From NCBI RefSeq assembly GCF_003751625.1, contig NZ_RJUL01000006.1, forward strand, positions 284,015 to 348,014: a DNA stretch of 64,000 nucleotides. Reading direction: 5' to 3'. Positions 63,957-64,000 of this stretch are shown here, in pieces. This stretch comes from Gallaecimonas pentaromativorans. Lineage in GTDB: Bacteria > Pseudomonadota > Gammaproteobacteria > Enterobacterales > Gallaecimonadaceae. Within the stretch, counting starts at the first letter, position 1. Each line of letters opens with the position of its first letter. The notes beneath the pieces were generated by a model. That model was not told the origin of the DNA, made no database searches, and saw only the letters and a list, made by a program, of their open reading frames with translations. A program made the position numbers and the translations under genes.

Positions 63957-64000
63957 ATGGTTAAGCCGCACGGGCAATTAGTACTGGTTAGCTCAACGTA
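63957..64000 (-). rRNA. rrl: 23S ribosomal RNA, 3' end only
   Basis: The minus-strand sequence TACGTTGAGCTAACCAGTAC continues as TAATTGCCCGTGCGGCTTAACC, matching the 3' terminal region of 23S rRNA (E. coli ...GTTGAGCTAACCGGTACTAAT...GGCTTAACC). The rest lies beyond the right edge. A spacer of about 113 bases (63844-63956) with no tRNA separates it from 5S. Confidence 0.93.

Noticed and set aside
1..64000. CRISPR arrays, tRNA genes, insertion sequences
   Set aside because: Reading both strands I found no regularly spaced direct repeats, no cloverleaf with CCA or TTCGA loop, and no transposase reading frame.

Overview
The window looks like chromosomal DNA of a free-living, GC-rich gammaproteobacterium. 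Evidence for this is the gene set (PutP, RimO, RlmI, HrpA, MtfA, ZntB, FabV, H-NS), the MerR-type LiuR regulator of branched-chain amino acid breakdown, and the style of the 5S/23S rRNA. The combination resembles Gallaecimonas and relatives near Shewanella and Aeromonas, but the genus is an inference and was not tested. Coding density is high, most operons end in clear hairpin terminators, and many starts are GTG or overlap the preceding stop.

Layout. 1-3.7 kb: a patatin-family protein cut by the left edge, a tiny Arg-rich protein, a possible small exported protein, a CBS-domain protein and the proline symporter PutP. 4.0-18.9 kb: two divergent catabolic operons. The leftward one (thiolase, mmsA, acyl-CoA dehydrogenase, enoyl-CoA hydratase, 3-hydroxyisobutyryl-CoA hydrolase, mmsB, SDR) degrades valine and isoleucine. 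The rightward one (liuR-liuA-liuB-liuC-liuD-liuE) degrades leucine. 24.9-28.4 kb: etfBA and the ETF:ubiquinone oxidoreductase carry electrons from these dehydrogenases to the quinone pool. All three units have a similar 16-bp inverted repeat (TTnACG-N4-CGTnAA) in their promoter regions, which I read as the LiuR operator.

18.9-24.9 kb, leftward: a lysine riboswitch in front of an NhaC-family transporter, then tdk, proB, an H-NOX-like sensor and an EAL phosphodiesterase. 28.4-31.5 kb: H-NS-like protein, ribA and rimO. 31.6-34.1 kb: a translationally coupled module of three envelope proteins: a zinc phospholipase C/P1-nuclease-fold protein, a parvulin-like foldase and a Pro-rich anchored protein. 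34.2-49 kb: a chemoreceptor, rlmI, a KAP NTPase lying between two near-identical terminators, an ankyrin protein, hrpA, a CBS protein, mtfA, an unknown protein with a Cys/His tail, zntB, fumC, an M28 peptidase lipoprotein and a periplasmic glycerophosphodiesterase. 49-55.6 kb: fabV and the SOS mutagenesis cassette imuA-imuB-dnaE2 behind LexA boxes. 55.6-62.7 kb: a small lipoprotein and a tripartite tricarboxylate transport operon (porin-tctC-tctB-tctA) followed by a CitA/DcuS-type two-component pair.

62.7-64 kb holds no protein gene that I can support. It has a striking chain of short perfect hairpins, a strong terminator, the 5S rRNA and the 3' end of the 23S rRNA, all belonging to a leftward rRNA operon entering from the right edge. 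I saw no tRNA, insertion sequence, prophage or CRISPR array.
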